A stretch of DNA of 64,000 nt from positions 62,001-126,000 of the forward strand of contig CAKTWP010000001.1 of NCBI GenBank assembly GCA_934630705.1, written 5' to 3'. The notes beneath the pieces are model-generated. The model did no database searches. It saw only the letters and a list, made by a program, of their open reading frames with translations, and had not been told where the DNA came from. Below are positions 17,225 through 25,926 of the stretch, piece by piece (within the stretch, counting starts at the first letter, position 1; each line of letters starts with the position of its first letter). The position numbers and the translations under genes were made by a program. This DNA comes from an uncultured Clostridia bacterium. Its GTDB lineage: Bacteria; Bacillota; Clostridia; Christensenellales; Aristaeellaceae.

Positions 17225-19084
17225 TTATTGTCTTTTTTCCCGCATGCAGGCCACCGCATGGCGAATCATGGGCGCCATTTCATATTTCAGCTGCATCTTG
17301 CCCTTGAGGGTGCTATGAATGCTGAAATCCTGCGGCATCACCGTCTCATCAATAGCCTGATCCACCGCAGCCCGGGTTTCGGGCCAGCGCTGCGCAATTT
17401 CCAACGCAGCCATGATGGCCTGGCTCAGATACTGGAAGCGGTATTCTTCCGCATCGAACAGAAATTCGTCCGGGGTAAAATGAGCCGGCACAATGACGTT
17501 CCAGCCCCGGATGACCGCAAGCGTTTCCGAAAGCGCATCCTTCCAGGCCAGTCTGCCCAGCAGATACAGCGCGGCCGCGCCCCGAATCATATTGTATTTC
17601 CGGCTGGTATGGGGAATGAACGAATCCCGGCGCTTCACGCAGTCCAGCAGCAGAGGTGCTCCCGCCGCATCGTCTGCCAGCGCCAACGCCATGGCCGTAT
17701 GCACGGCCAGATTTCCGCCCTCGCTCAGCCAGGCATAAAGGGGCACTTTGTCCTCCTGCTTCCGGGCCTGCCATTGGGCCATGCCCGGCGCATCGCTGGC
17801 CAGGCCTGCCTGGATTTCATCCAGCGTTTCCGGGAAGCGTACCCGTCCCTCCCCCGGCGCTTTGCGGCTGTCAATAAAGCCGAAATCATTCTGGGGCAGC
17901 AGGCAGCCGCTGCGCAGCAGCGCTTTTTCCAGCGCGTCATAGGGCACCTGCCGGGGATCTGCATGCCGCGCAACCGCTTCCGCCGCCAGCAGCCCCACTG
18001 CTTCGCCGCATTTCTGGATGTCCCGTTCCATACGGATGCAGGAGGCCAGATCATGATCCACGCTGATCATCCGTCCGGCCATCAGCAGCCCTTCGATCCC
18101 CCTGGGGATCACCGCGCCCAGCGGCACGTTTACCGTGAAGTTCAGCCCCCACAGGCTGCAGCCGATCATCCAATCCTGCTGTGGCCGGTTTTCAAAGGCC
18201 ATATCCTTGCCATGGTTATCGGCATTGGAATAAGCGGTAAACAGGGTCTGAGCCCGGGGATTCTTTCCATCTGCCACGTCCTGCAGCCGCACCCGCGCTT
18301 CGCCTTCCACCAGCGGCCCTTCCCGCATGCCTACCAGCTGGGTCATGCCAATAAACCGGGGAGCCTGCCGAAAATCCTCCCGCAGATAGCAGGAGAATTT
18401 CGCCGCGCTGAGCACCGCCTGGCTGTATTGCTCCGGATCCAGCGGATTGACATAGCCGCAGTCGGTGTAATCATGGCCGTTGACCCTGCGTTCCCCGTGA
18501 TAATCCATGCGTACATTGCCAAAAGGCTGCACCTTCTGATCCAGCGCCCGGCCCAGGGTATAATCCGCTCCGGCCAGCAGGCAGACGTATCCCTCGGCGC
18601 TGGCATCCACCACCACCTGCGCATACGCCGCATGAAGCCCATCGTCCTGGGCATATTCTACGCCCATCACCCGGTTTTCCGCCATCAGCACGCCGGTTAT
18701 ATCCGCTTCGTAGGCAATCTGCCCCCCTGCCTGCCAGAACCGGTTTTCCAGCACCCGTTTTTTCAGCTCGGCGTTAAAGCTGTTGGGATTGCTCTGAGGA
18801 TAGCCCAGCGGTTCATAGGCCTTGGCCTGCGCGTCCAGCTGCTCATACAGCCCACCCCGATTGCCGAAATAATAGCCGTCGATCTGCCCGGCGGTGCTGG
18901 TGCCGCCCAGGCAGTTCAGCCGCTCCACGATCAGCGTTTTGCAGCCTCTTTCCGCCAGCACCAACGCGCTGATGGCGCCTGCCGTGCCGCCGCCCACCAC
19001 GATCGCGTCATACCTGGGCGCAGTTTCCGGCAGCGGGGCCGCCCAGGCCCGCTTGCCCTCCGGCATCCGATAAATGCCCGTCAT
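17225..19084 (-). CDS. FAD-dependent oxidoreductase (FAD_oxidored family)
   Basis: A flavoprotein of 619 residues; the substrate is unknown, probably sugar-derived given its operon. The dinucleotide-binding site YDAIVVGGGTAGAISALVLA is near residues 25-44, followed by the E of IVERLNCLGG. A second flavin-contact stretch, GLLMAGRMISVDHDLAS, sits in mid protein. The C-terminal third is helical. The start at 19084 overlaps the stop of the upstream gene as ATGA, with an AGGAGG a few bases before, so the two are translationally coupled. Last gene of the uptake operon. Confidence 0.88.
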   Translation of the reverse strand: MTGIYRMPEGKRAWAAPLPETAPRYDAIVVGGGTAGAISALVLAERGCKTLIVERLNCLGGTSTAGQIDGYYFGNRGGLYEQLDAQAKAYEPLGYPQSNPNSFNAELKKRVLENRFWQAGGQIAYEADITGVLMAENRVMGVEYAQDDGLHAAYAQVVVDASAEGYVCLLAGADYTLGRALDQKVQPFGNVRMDYHGERRVNGHDYTDCGYVNPLDPEQYSQAVLSAAKFSCYLREDFRQAPRFIGMTQLVGMREGPLVEGEARVRLQDVADGKNPRAQTLFTAYSNADNHGKDMAFENRPQQDWMIGCSLWGLNFTVNVPLGAVIPRGIEGLLMAGRMISVDHDLASCIRMERDIQKCGEAVGLLAAEAVARHADPRQVPYDALEKALLRSGCLLPQNDFGFIDSRKAPGEGRVRFPETLDEIQAGLASDAPGMAQWQARKQEDKVPLYAWLSEGGNLAVHTAMALALADDAAGAPLLLDCVKRRDSFIPHTSRKYNMIRGAAALYLLGRLAWKDALSETLAVIRGWNVIVPAHFTPDEFLFDAEEYRFQYLSQAIMAALEIAQRWPETRAAVDQAIDETVMPQDFSIHSTLKGKMQLKYEMAPMIRHAVACMREKRQ

Positions 19085-19872
19085 GCCATCGCCTCCTGTT
19101 CTGCCAGCCCAAGCGCATAGGCCTGCACCGGATTTGCAAACCCGCTGGCGGGGATAAACCAGCCCCATACCGTCTTTTCCCGGATGGGCCGGCTTTCCGC
19201 CGCCCAGGCATGGGCCACCCGGATCAGCTTCGCATCCAGCCAGCAATCCTCCCGGCCTTCAAAGGCCCGCAGCAGCGTTTCCCGGTCATGGGGATCGGGC
19301 TTGGGCACAGGCAGACAGGCGTAAGCGTCCCCGGGCAAAAACATTGGCTGAATCCGCAGGCCGTTCATGGTATCCTGCGGCAACGCAGGCGCGTCCAGCT
19401 GGGCGCACAGGCCAAATCGGGCGTTTGCATCCAGCGCGCGGATGCGGGCCGCGTCCGTGTATCGGGTGTCGATCACCCGGCGGCAGCGCAGGGTGTATAT
19501 CCGCGCATTGCACACCATCTCCACAGCCACGGCGGTTTCTTCCTTGCGAATAGCGATGATCCGGGCGTGGAACAGGATATGCAGTCCCCGCTCCAGCGCC
19601 ATGCGATTGAGCACCAGATTCACCGCCGGCAGCGTCAGGCGGCCGGAAGCGGCGCTTTCCGCCGTCATGATACCGCGATCCAGCAATTCCTGATAAAAGG
19701 GCTCCGCCGGGCCGGCAGGGCGGGCAATGGGGCCGCAGCGCAGGGCGTCCGTAAATTCGCCCCCCAGGCCCTCGCCCGCCTCCAGAATCAGGCTGTCCGC
19801 CGGGCGCTGGGCAGCACAGCCCAGGGCATAGCAGCTGCAGCCCAGAAAAATCGTGTCGTATTCCGTTCGCAT
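19081..19872 (-). CDS. Short flavoprotein-like partner of the FAD oxidoreductase
   Basis: A 263-residue protein that looks like a shortened FAD_oxidored relative. It opens with YDTIFLGCSCYALGCAAQ where a GxGxxG Rossmann turn would be expected, so the usual glycines are partly replaced by cysteines. LILEAGEGLGGEF then resembles the glycine-rich continuation in flavoproteins, and VIDTRYTDA is a later flavoprotein-like turn. It may bind flavin weakly or act as a subunit of the coupled larger enzyme. It begins 15 bases after the permease gene with an AAAGGAG site. Confidence 0.65.
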   Translation of the reverse strand: MRTEYDTIFLGCSCYALGCAAQRPADSLILEAGEGLGGEFTDALRCGPIARPAGPAEPFYQELLDRGIMTAESAASGRLTLPAVNLVLNRMALERGLHILFHARIIAIRKEETAVAVEMVCNARIYTLRCRRVIDTRYTDAARIRALDANARFGLCAQLDAPALPQDTMNGLRIQPMFLPGDAYACLPVPKPDPHDRETLLRAFEGREDCWLDAKLIRVAHAWAAESRPIREKTVWGWFIPASGFANPVQAYALGLAEQEAMA

Positions 19873-19887
19873 GGGTTTCTCCTTTCC

Positions 19888-20775
19888 TCAGCCCTTCACC
19901 GCGCCAATCATCACGCCCTTGACGAAATGCTTCTGAATCAGGGGATAGACGCAGAGGATGGGCAGGGTGGCCACCACGATGGTGGCGTATTTCAGGTTGT
20001 CGCTGAGCTGCTCCACGTCATCCGCGGCAGCGCCCATGGTCATGCTCTCGGTGGAGTTATTCACCAGAATCTCCCGCAGAATCAGCTGCAGGGGATATTT
20101 TTCCCGGGTACGCAGGAAGATCATCGCGTCAAACCAGGCATTCCAATGCCCCACACCATAGAACAGAATCATCACCGCCACTGTAGCCATGGAAAGGGGC
20201 AGGATGATGCGAAACAGGATGGTGAAATCATTGGCCCCATCGATGCGGGCGGATTCCTCCAGGCTGGCAGGCACGCTGGCGAAGGCCGTGCGCATGATAA
20301 TCAGGTTATAGGCGGAAATGGCCCCGGGGATAATCAGCGAGCCCAGATGATCGCCCATGCCCAGATAATTCTTCAGAAACAGATACCGGGGAATCATACC
20401 GCCGCTGAAATACATGGTGAACACAATCAGAAACATCATCACCTTGCGGATGGCAAACTGCGGCCGGGACAGTACATACGCCCCCAGCGAGGTCATCACG
20501 ATGTTCAGCGTTGTGGCGACGAGCAGCACGATCAGCGTGTTCTTATAGCCGGTAATGATATTGGGATTGCGAAATACCAGCGCAAAGGCCTTGAGGGTGG
20601 GCGTGCCCTTAGGCCAGAGCAGCGCGCCCTTATGGCCGATCAGCGTGCCCGGCCCGGAAATGGACCCTGCCACCACATGCACGAAGGGATAGAGGGTAAT
20701 CAGGGTCAGCGCGGTAAGCAGCAGATAATTGAAGCAATCGAAAATCAGATCGCCCCGGGTTCGTTTGGTGACCAT
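19888..20775 (-). CDS. Carbohydrate ABC transporter permease, LplC type
   Basis: An inner-membrane permease of 295 residues with about six transmembrane segments. The EAA loop that docks the ATPase is present as SLEESARIDGANDFTILFRI (about residues 173-192). The GGMIPRYLF stretch and the C-terminal GAVKG tail are typical of the LplC/YtcP group for oligo-uronide or complex sugar uptake. It follows the other permease by 18 bases, with AGGAGG before its start. There is no ATPase gene in the operon. Confidence 0.93.
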   Translation of the reverse strand: MVTKRTRGDLIFDCFNYLLLTALTLITLYPFVHVVAGSISGPGTLIGHKGALLWPKGTPTLKAFALVFRNPNIITGYKNTLIVLLVATTLNIVMTSLGAYVLSRPQFAIRKVMMFLIVFTMYFSGGMIPRYLFLKNYLGMGDHLGSLIIPGAISAYNLIIMRTAFASVPASLEESARIDGANDFTILFRIILPLSMATVAVMILFYGVGHWNAWFDAMIFLRTREKYPLQLILREILVNNSTESMTMGAAADDVEQLSDNLKYATIVVATLPILCVYPLIQKHFVKGVMIGAVKG

Positions 20776-20793
20776 GCTGATTTCCTCCTTTCC

Positions 20794-21729
20794 TTAAAAC
20801 AGGCTGGTTTCGCTGATTTTCCGGCTCAGGGTGTTGGCCCCCACCAGAATAATCAGGTTCACCACCGAGCTGAACAGCCCCACCGCGGCGGAATAGCTGT
20901 AATCCTGCGCGCCGCCCAGGCCATAGCGATACACAAAGGAGGAAATCACATCCGCCGTTTCATAGGTATTGGGGTTATACAGCAGAATGATTTTTTCATA
21001 TCCCACGCTCATCACCTTGCCCACCCGTATGAGCAGCATGGTGATAATCGTGGGCATAATGCCGGGAAGGGTAATATGCAGCGCCTGCTGGAACCGGTTG
21101 GCCCCGTCCAGCACGGCCGCCTCGTACTGCTCCGCGTCAATGGCGGACAGCGCGGAAATGTACACAATGGAGCCCCATCCAATGCCCTGCCAGATATCGG
21201 TGGACACATAGATGGTGCGAAACAGCTCGGGCTTAAGCAGCAGATTGCTGGCCCGCATGCCCAGCAGCTTATGCAGCAGCTGGGTGACCACGCCGCTGCG
21301 GCCAAAGAAATCGATGATAATGCCGCACATGACCACCGTGGATACGAAATGCGGCAGATACGTGATGGTCTGTACGGTGCGCTTAAAGCGGGCGCGCTTT
21401 ACCTCGTTGAGCAGCAGCGCCAGCAAAATGGGCGCGGGAAAGCCGAAAAGGATGGAATAGCAGGAGATCAGCAGGGTATTGCGCAGGGTGCGGAAGAAGT
21501 AAGGGCTGTTAAAAAAATTCTGGAAATGCTTCGCGCCCACCCACGGGCTGGCCCACAGGCCCTGGCCTACCCGATAATCCTTGAATGCCATCATCACCCC
21601 GTACATGGGGCCATAATGAAACAGCAGGAAATACAGCGTCACGGGAATGGCCATAAGATAAAGCATATAATTGCGCTTCAGCTCCCGGCTGACGCGCTGG
21701 TTAACCGGCATGCGCGGCTTTGCAAGCAT
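20794..21729 (-). CDS. Carbohydrate ABC transporter permease, LplB type
   Basis: The second permease, 311 residues, with about six transmembrane segments and the EAA loop EQYEAAVLDGANRFQQALHI. The start at 21729 is chosen because AAAGGAG lies eight bases upstream. A longer frame from 21795 would translate through the intergenic hairpin and is not favoured. It pairs with the LplC-type gene downstream and the binding protein upstream. Confidence 0.93.
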   Translation of the reverse strand: MLAKPRMPVNQRVSRELKRNYMLYLMAIPVTLYFLLFHYGPMYGVMMAFKDYRVGQGLWASPWVGAKHFQNFFNSPYFFRTLRNTLLISCYSILFGFPAPILLALLLNEVKRARFKRTVQTITYLPHFVSTVVMCGIIIDFFGRSGVVTQLLHKLLGMRASNLLLKPELFRTIYVSTDIWQGIGWGSIVYISALSAIDAEQYEAAVLDGANRFQQALHITLPGIMPTIITMLLIRVGKVMSVGYEKIILLYNPNTYETADVISSFVYRYGLGGAQDYSYSAAVGLFSSVVNLIILVGANTLSRKISETSLF

Positions 21730-21756
21730 GGGCGTTGCTCCTTTGCTTTTTTTAAG

Positions 21757-21795
21757 ATGCGGGGGAACCGCTTTTTTAAGGCGATTCCCCCGCAT
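21757..21795. repeat. Type A hairpin between binding-protein and permease genes
   Basis: ATGCGGGGGAA pairs with TTCCCCCGCAT around an AT-rich loop. Sequence resembles the other A hairpins (GGGGGAACCG). Inside an operon it could protect the 3' end of the binding-protein mRNA and thin out read-through, giving more binding protein than permease. Confidence 0.7.
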
Positions 21796-21810
21796 GGCGC
21801 CCGCGATGAT

Positions 21811-23343
21811 TCAGCGGGACTGATAGCGTTCGTAAGCCGCCTGATAGATTTCCAGGGTACGGCTCAGGCCCAGATTTTCCAGCTGCGCCCGATAGCTTTC
21901 GAAATTCTCCAGAGGCTCCTGCCCCATCACGAACTTCACGAACATTTCCTTGTAATAATCGTTAATCAGGGATTTCATGGTGGCCATTTCGGCGGCTTCC
22001 TCGGTGGTGAGGCTCAGCATGGGCAGCTTCGTGGCCTTGGAATCCTGCGCATAGGCGTTCCAGTTCTTGGCGGCCTGCTTCTGCACATCCCGGGCAAAAT
22101 AGCCCTCGTGATAGCCGGTTTCAATATAGCCCACCCAGGGAGCGTTGGCCCGCAGATACTTCACCATCGCCTGGCTCATGCTCAGGCCGTCGGGATTATG
22201 GCGGATCAGATCGGTGTACATCGGCTGGCCGTCCACATACTCAAAGGTCTGGCCTTCCACGCCAAAGCTCTTCACGATCCGGCCCTCGTCGCTGTAGAAG
22301 TAATCCAGCAGCCTGCAGGCGGCTTCAATGTTTTTGCAGCTGGTGGTGATGGCCGCGGAGCCCGAACCCCGGTATTCCCAGCTAATGTTGGCAAACAGGT
22401 TCTTCTGGCCTTCCTCGGCCACGGGATAGGTCACGCCCACCAGATTGATGGGCTTCTGGGCCACTTCCCGGGCTGTGTAGATATTGCCCATATTGCCGCC
22501 GGCATAGCCCGCGCAGGCTGCGGCCTCGTCGTTAATCATGAAGCTTTCCATGGTCTTTGTATCCATGGCAGCGGCGTCCGCGTCCAGAATGCCTTCGTCA
22601 TACCAGCGCTTCATGGCGGTCAGCGCATCCAGATACGCATCGGTAGCCGGGCCGTATTTCACAACGCCGTTGTCGATGTAGTAATCATTGTCAATGCCCC
22701 ACACGCCGCTGGCAAACTGGAAGAAGTTCTCCAGGCTCACGGCCATGCCGCACACCAGATCCTTCTTTTCCATCAGCTGCAGCAGGGTTTCCTCCCACTG
22801 GGCAAAGGTGACAGGGGTATTCAGGCCCAACTCCTCCAGCCAGTCCTGACGGATCATGAAGCCGGACATGCAATTGTAATCCGAAATGGAGAAGGCGGCG
22901 AACACGGGAATCTGGCCGTCGTCCGTGCGCACCTGCTTGGACATTTCAGGATTGTTTTCAAACAGCGCCTTGTAGTTGGGGGCATACTGATCGATGTAAT
23001 CATTCAGGGGAATGATCACGCCGTCGTCAAAGGCCTTCTGTACGCCGCCGGCATAGGCGCTCCAATTGTATTCGATGATGTCGGGCAGCTCCCGGGAGGC
23101 GATCAGCAGGTTAAACTGCTCGGTTTCCTGGCCCGTGGGCGGGGATTGGAAAACCACGTCGATACCGGTGGCTTCCTGCACCAGCTGCCAGCTCAGATTG
23201 TCATCCCAGCTGGAGATGACCGTAGCGTCGGTGATGGGCGCCCAATAGGTCAACGTCACCTTTTCCTCGGCGGCCAGGGCGTTGGTCAGGCCCAGGCTCA
23301 GCAGCAGGCTCAGGGCCAGCAGCACAGAGACGATCCGTTTCAT
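21811..23343 (-). CDS. Extracellular sugar-binding protein, LplA type
   Basis: The solute-binding component of the uptake system, 510 residues. The signal peptide (VLLALSLLLSLGLTNALA) shows a type I cleavage site and no lipobox cysteine, unusual for a Gram-positive binding protein. The mature part has the LplA/YtcQ pattern: YWAPITDATVISSWDDN at the N terminus and the CRLLDYFYSDEGRI stretch late. The start at 23343 follows AAAGGAGG. First gene of the operon, preceded by a large dyad and the regulator gene. The substrate is not predictable beyond a complex oligosaccharide. Confidence 0.92.
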   Translation of the reverse strand: MKRIVSVLLALSLLLSLGLTNALAAEEKVTLTYWAPITDATVISSWDDNLSWQLVQEATGIDVVFQSPPTGQETEQFNLLIASRELPDIIEYNWSAYAGGVQKAFDDGVIIPLNDYIDQYAPNYKALFENNPEMSKQVRTDDGQIPVFAAFSISDYNCMSGFMIRQDWLEELGLNTPVTFAQWEETLLQLMEKKDLVCGMAVSLENFFQFASGVWGIDNDYYIDNGVVKYGPATDAYLDALTAMKRWYDEGILDADAAAMDTKTMESFMINDEAAACAGYAGGNMGNIYTAREVAQKPINLVGVTYPVAEEGQKNLFANISWEYRGSGSAAITTSCKNIEAACRLLDYFYSDEGRIVKSFGVEGQTFEYVDGQPMYTDLIRHNPDGLSMSQAMVKYLRANAPWVGYIETGYHEGYFARDVQKQAAKNWNAYAQDSKATKLPMLSLTTEEAAEMATMKSLINDYYKEMFVKFVMGQEPLENFESYRAQLENLGLSRTLEIYQAAYERYQSR

Positions 23344-23396
23344 AGGGGAATTCCTCCTTTGATTTTGATGAGGGTCGTTGCCCTCCTGATGGCCGT

Positions 23397-23461
23397 ATTG
23401 TAACAAAACCGCAGAGAAACTGCTATGGGAAATTTCCAAAAACCATAGCCATTTTCTGCGG
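23397..23461 (-). promoter_or_regulatory. Promoter and large dyad operator of the sugar uptake operon
   Basis: Minus strand TACAAT (23397-23402) has no good -35 box at 17 bases. Instead the -35 region lies in one arm of a 53-base dyad (23409-23461). Its arms are CCGCAGAAAATGGCTATGG and the near-complement of it, around a 14-base centre. This fits activation by the neighbouring AraC regulator. Confidence 0.7.
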
Positions 23462-23496
23462 TTTGGGGATATACAATTTGTGATCGGATGCGCAAT

Positions 23497-25731
23497 TTAT
23501 GCGTTTTCCTCCCGGAAACGGCCGGGCGTGACGCCCTTATACTGCTTAAACACCCGGATAAACGACGCATCGCTGGCAAAGCCGCATTGGAGCGCCACCT
23601 GACCGATGGTTCCGCCCGCCGCCAGCAGCCCGCAGGCTTTATCCACCCGGAAACGATTGATGTATTCCAGCAGGCCCACGCCCCGCTCCTCCTTGAACAG
23701 GCGGCTCACATAGCTGGGATGCATTTCCAGCTTTTGCGCAATCCAGGCCACCGACAGCTCGCTCTCCTGCCAATGCTCCGCCACCAGCTGGCAGACCTGG
23801 CCGGACAGGTTTTCCCTGCCCTGGGTTCGGCGGGAAGCCACCAGCGCACAGATCCGTTTCAGAAGCTCCCGGATGGTGCGATCCAATGCGGCCATATCCT
23901 GGGTAGCCGTCAGCTGGCGCACGGCGCTCTCTCCCTGCCATTGATCCCGAGTGGTCAGGGTATCGGCAAAGGTGAAAATGCGCATGCAGGTGGCAATCAG
24001 CTTAAACCGCAGGCACTGGGACGCGGCCACGCTGAGCTGCTCGGCATATCGGGCCATGGCCTCATCCAGAATCGCCTCCGCCCGATCCATGCGCCCTTCC
24101 CGCACAGCCTGAAGCAGCAGCAGCTCCTGCTCCATGGGGAAGCAGTCCGGCTGGCTTTCCGGCTGATCGGGATAGCAGATCAGCGCGCCATCTTCCCGGG
24201 TCTGGGCATAATCCAGCGCCGCGTCCGCCTGCTGATACAGCTCATGGAGCCGCCCCGGATCGCCATCCGCGCAGGAAAGCGCCACCGTCACCTGCATCCG
24301 GAAGGAATCCAGCATCTCCTGCCGGGCTTCATCCAGTGCCCTGCGCAGCAGCTCCTCCTGCCCCGCCTCAAAGCCCAGCACCAGCACCCGGGTCAGCCCC
24401 TCAGCGGTCTGATAAACCGTCACCCCCGGCATGCGTTTTTCCAGCATGCCGCAAAGGAAATCCGTGGCGTTCTGGGCAATGTTTTCATTGCTTTCGTTAT
24501 AAAACTCCGCCGCCCCCAGACAGGCCACCGCCCATCTGGCCCGGTTCAGGGAAATGCCGTGGCTTTCCAGCATCCGATAGGTGCGGGCATTTTGGCTCAG
24601 ATGGCCGGTGAGATACCGCTCCAGCAGTTCCCGGCCCAGCAGATGGCGCTTCTCCTCCAGCTGGGTTTTCAGGCTAATCTGCTCATTTTGGCCCCGCTCG
24701 ATGGAATTGAGAATCCGGTCATATTCGTTTTCGCTTGCATCGCCCCGCTCCGGCTCCAGGCGGGTGAGAATCCGCTGCACCGGCGAATAATTGCGCCGCA
24801 CCATCACCACGATCATCGCCGCAGCGCCAATCACGCTGACCGCCATCGCCACGCCGCACAAATTCCGCAGCCAGACAGCCTCACGATAAATCGTTTTATA
24901 AGACGCCACATAGAGATACCGCAGCCCGCTGTCAGAGCTTGTGCGGCTGAGGCACAGATAGGTTTCACCCCCATGGCGCACCTGGGTCTCCCCGTCTTGG
25001 AGCCGGGCCAGCAACTCCGGGGGAATCAGGCTTTCATTGCTGGAAAGAAGCACCTGGTTTTCCTTGTCCAGAATGCAGACCGCGCCCTCCTTGTTCCATT
25101 TCGCTTTCTCCAGCGCATCCAGAATCGCCTGCTGGGAAATGATCGAAATCACGTTCACATCAAAGCTGTCATTGGCCTTGGGCAGGGAACGGATGCAGAG
25201 AATCCCCGGTGTGGCCCCATAGACCACAGGATAATAATCATCGTCGTGGGGCGAGGTGATCAGCTTCAAATATGTTTCATAATCCCATTGCATGCCGTAG
25301 AAAAAGCCGTAATAGGCCCGTTCGGCGGTCTGATAGGACGCAGTGGTCAGCATCCAGTCGCCCTTTTTCAGATAAACCGCGCTGCGCAGGGAGGACAGGC
25401 TGGGCACGGCCTCCCGCAGCAGCCGCCGGCTGCAATCATAGAGCTGATATCGTTCCTTGGTGGTCACATCGCTGCTCAAATAGCGCAGGGAGCGAAATTC
25501 CTCATTCAGCGTCAGCATATCCGCCATGCGGTCCATATCTGTTACGGCGGATTCCATGGCCTGCACCATCAGCTGCAAATACGCGCTGTTGGTTTCCCGG
25601 GTTTGCTGATCAATGGCCCGCAGGGAGAAATTATAAACCGCCAGCATCACGCTCAGGGGCACCAGCACCACCGCCAGAAAGGACGCATACCACATCAGCC
25701 GCACATTTTTTCGATGTCCCCTGGCTTTCAT
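23497..25731 (-). CDS. Membrane-bound AraC-family regulator, YtdP type
   Basis: A 744-residue sensor-regulator. A transmembrane segment (about 13-35) and a second (about 285-308) bracket an extracellular sensor domain of about 250 residues. A cytoplasmic linker follows, and the C terminus has two helix-turn-helix motifs (SVAWIAQKLEMHPSYVSRLF and TIGQVALQCGFASDASFIRV). This architecture matches YtdP, which neighbours lplABC in Bacillus. The start at 25731 is the first Met before the signal-like segment, with GGGGG about nine bases upstream. It likely activates the uptake operon through the dyad at 23409-23461. Confidence 0.9.
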   Translation of the reverse strand: MKARGHRKNVRLMWYASFLAVVLVPLSVMLAVYNFSLRAIDQQTRETNSAYLQLMVQAMESAVTDMDRMADMLTLNEEFRSLRYLSSDVTTKERYQLYDCSRRLLREAVPSLSSLRSAVYLKKGDWMLTTASYQTAERAYYGFFYGMQWDYETYLKLITSPHDDDYYPVVYGATPGILCIRSLPKANDSFDVNVISIISQQAILDALEKAKWNKEGAVCILDKENQVLLSSNESLIPPELLARLQDGETQVRHGGETYLCLSRTSSDSGLRYLYVASYKTIYREAVWLRNLCGVAMAVSVIGAAAMIVVMVRRNYSPVQRILTRLEPERGDASENEYDRILNSIERGQNEQISLKTQLEEKRHLLGRELLERYLTGHLSQNARTYRMLESHGISLNRARWAVACLGAAEFYNESNENIAQNATDFLCGMLEKRMPGVTVYQTAEGLTRVLVLGFEAGQEELLRRALDEARQEMLDSFRMQVTVALSCADGDPGRLHELYQQADAALDYAQTREDGALICYPDQPESQPDCFPMEQELLLLQAVREGRMDRAEAILDEAMARYAEQLSVAASQCLRFKLIATCMRIFTFADTLTTRDQWQGESAVRQLTATQDMAALDRTIRELLKRICALVASRRTQGRENLSGQVCQLVAEHWQESELSVAWIAQKLEMHPSYVSRLFKEERGVGLLEYINRFRVDKACGLLAAGGTIGQVALQCGFASDASFIRVFKQYKGVTPGRFREENA

Positions 25732-25782
25732 CGCTTCGTATCCCCCGCCTGCATTTTGTTCTTTTATTCTTCTGCTATTATG

Positions 25783-25811
25783 ATTATAGCATTCCCGGCC
25801 GCTTTTCGCAA
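25783..25811 (-). promoter_or_regulatory. Promoter of the AraC regulator gene
   Basis: Minus strand TTGCGA (25806-25811), 17-base spacer, TATAAT (25783-25788). Confidence 0.7.
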
Positions 25812-25891
25812 GTCCGGACCGCTTCCGGGCCGCCGCAGGGATTTTTCCATATATTTTTTTCAAAAAATTCCTGAAAAATGATCGAAACCGC

Positions 25892-25920
25892 TTGCATTGA
25901 ACGCAAAAAAAGTCTATAAT
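25892..25920 (+). promoter_or_regulatory. Promoter of the structured RNA
   Basis: TTGCAT (25892-25897), 17-base spacer, TATAAT (25915-25920). The expected start, about seven bases on, falls on the first base of helix P1. Confidence 0.85.
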
Positions 25921-25926
25921 GACGGC

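Noticed and set aside
21730..21795. An upstream start for the LplB-type permease at 21795
   Set aside because: It would translate the intergenic hairpin, lacks an RBS and adds a basic segment not seen in the family; 21729 has AAAGGAG.
19210..23403. A 1397-codon open frame on the + strand across the sugar uptake operon
   Set aside because: It lies antisense to five well-supported genes, and its translation is low-complexity (H, Q, G, R-rich) with no domain. It is a by-product of the codon bias of the real strand.
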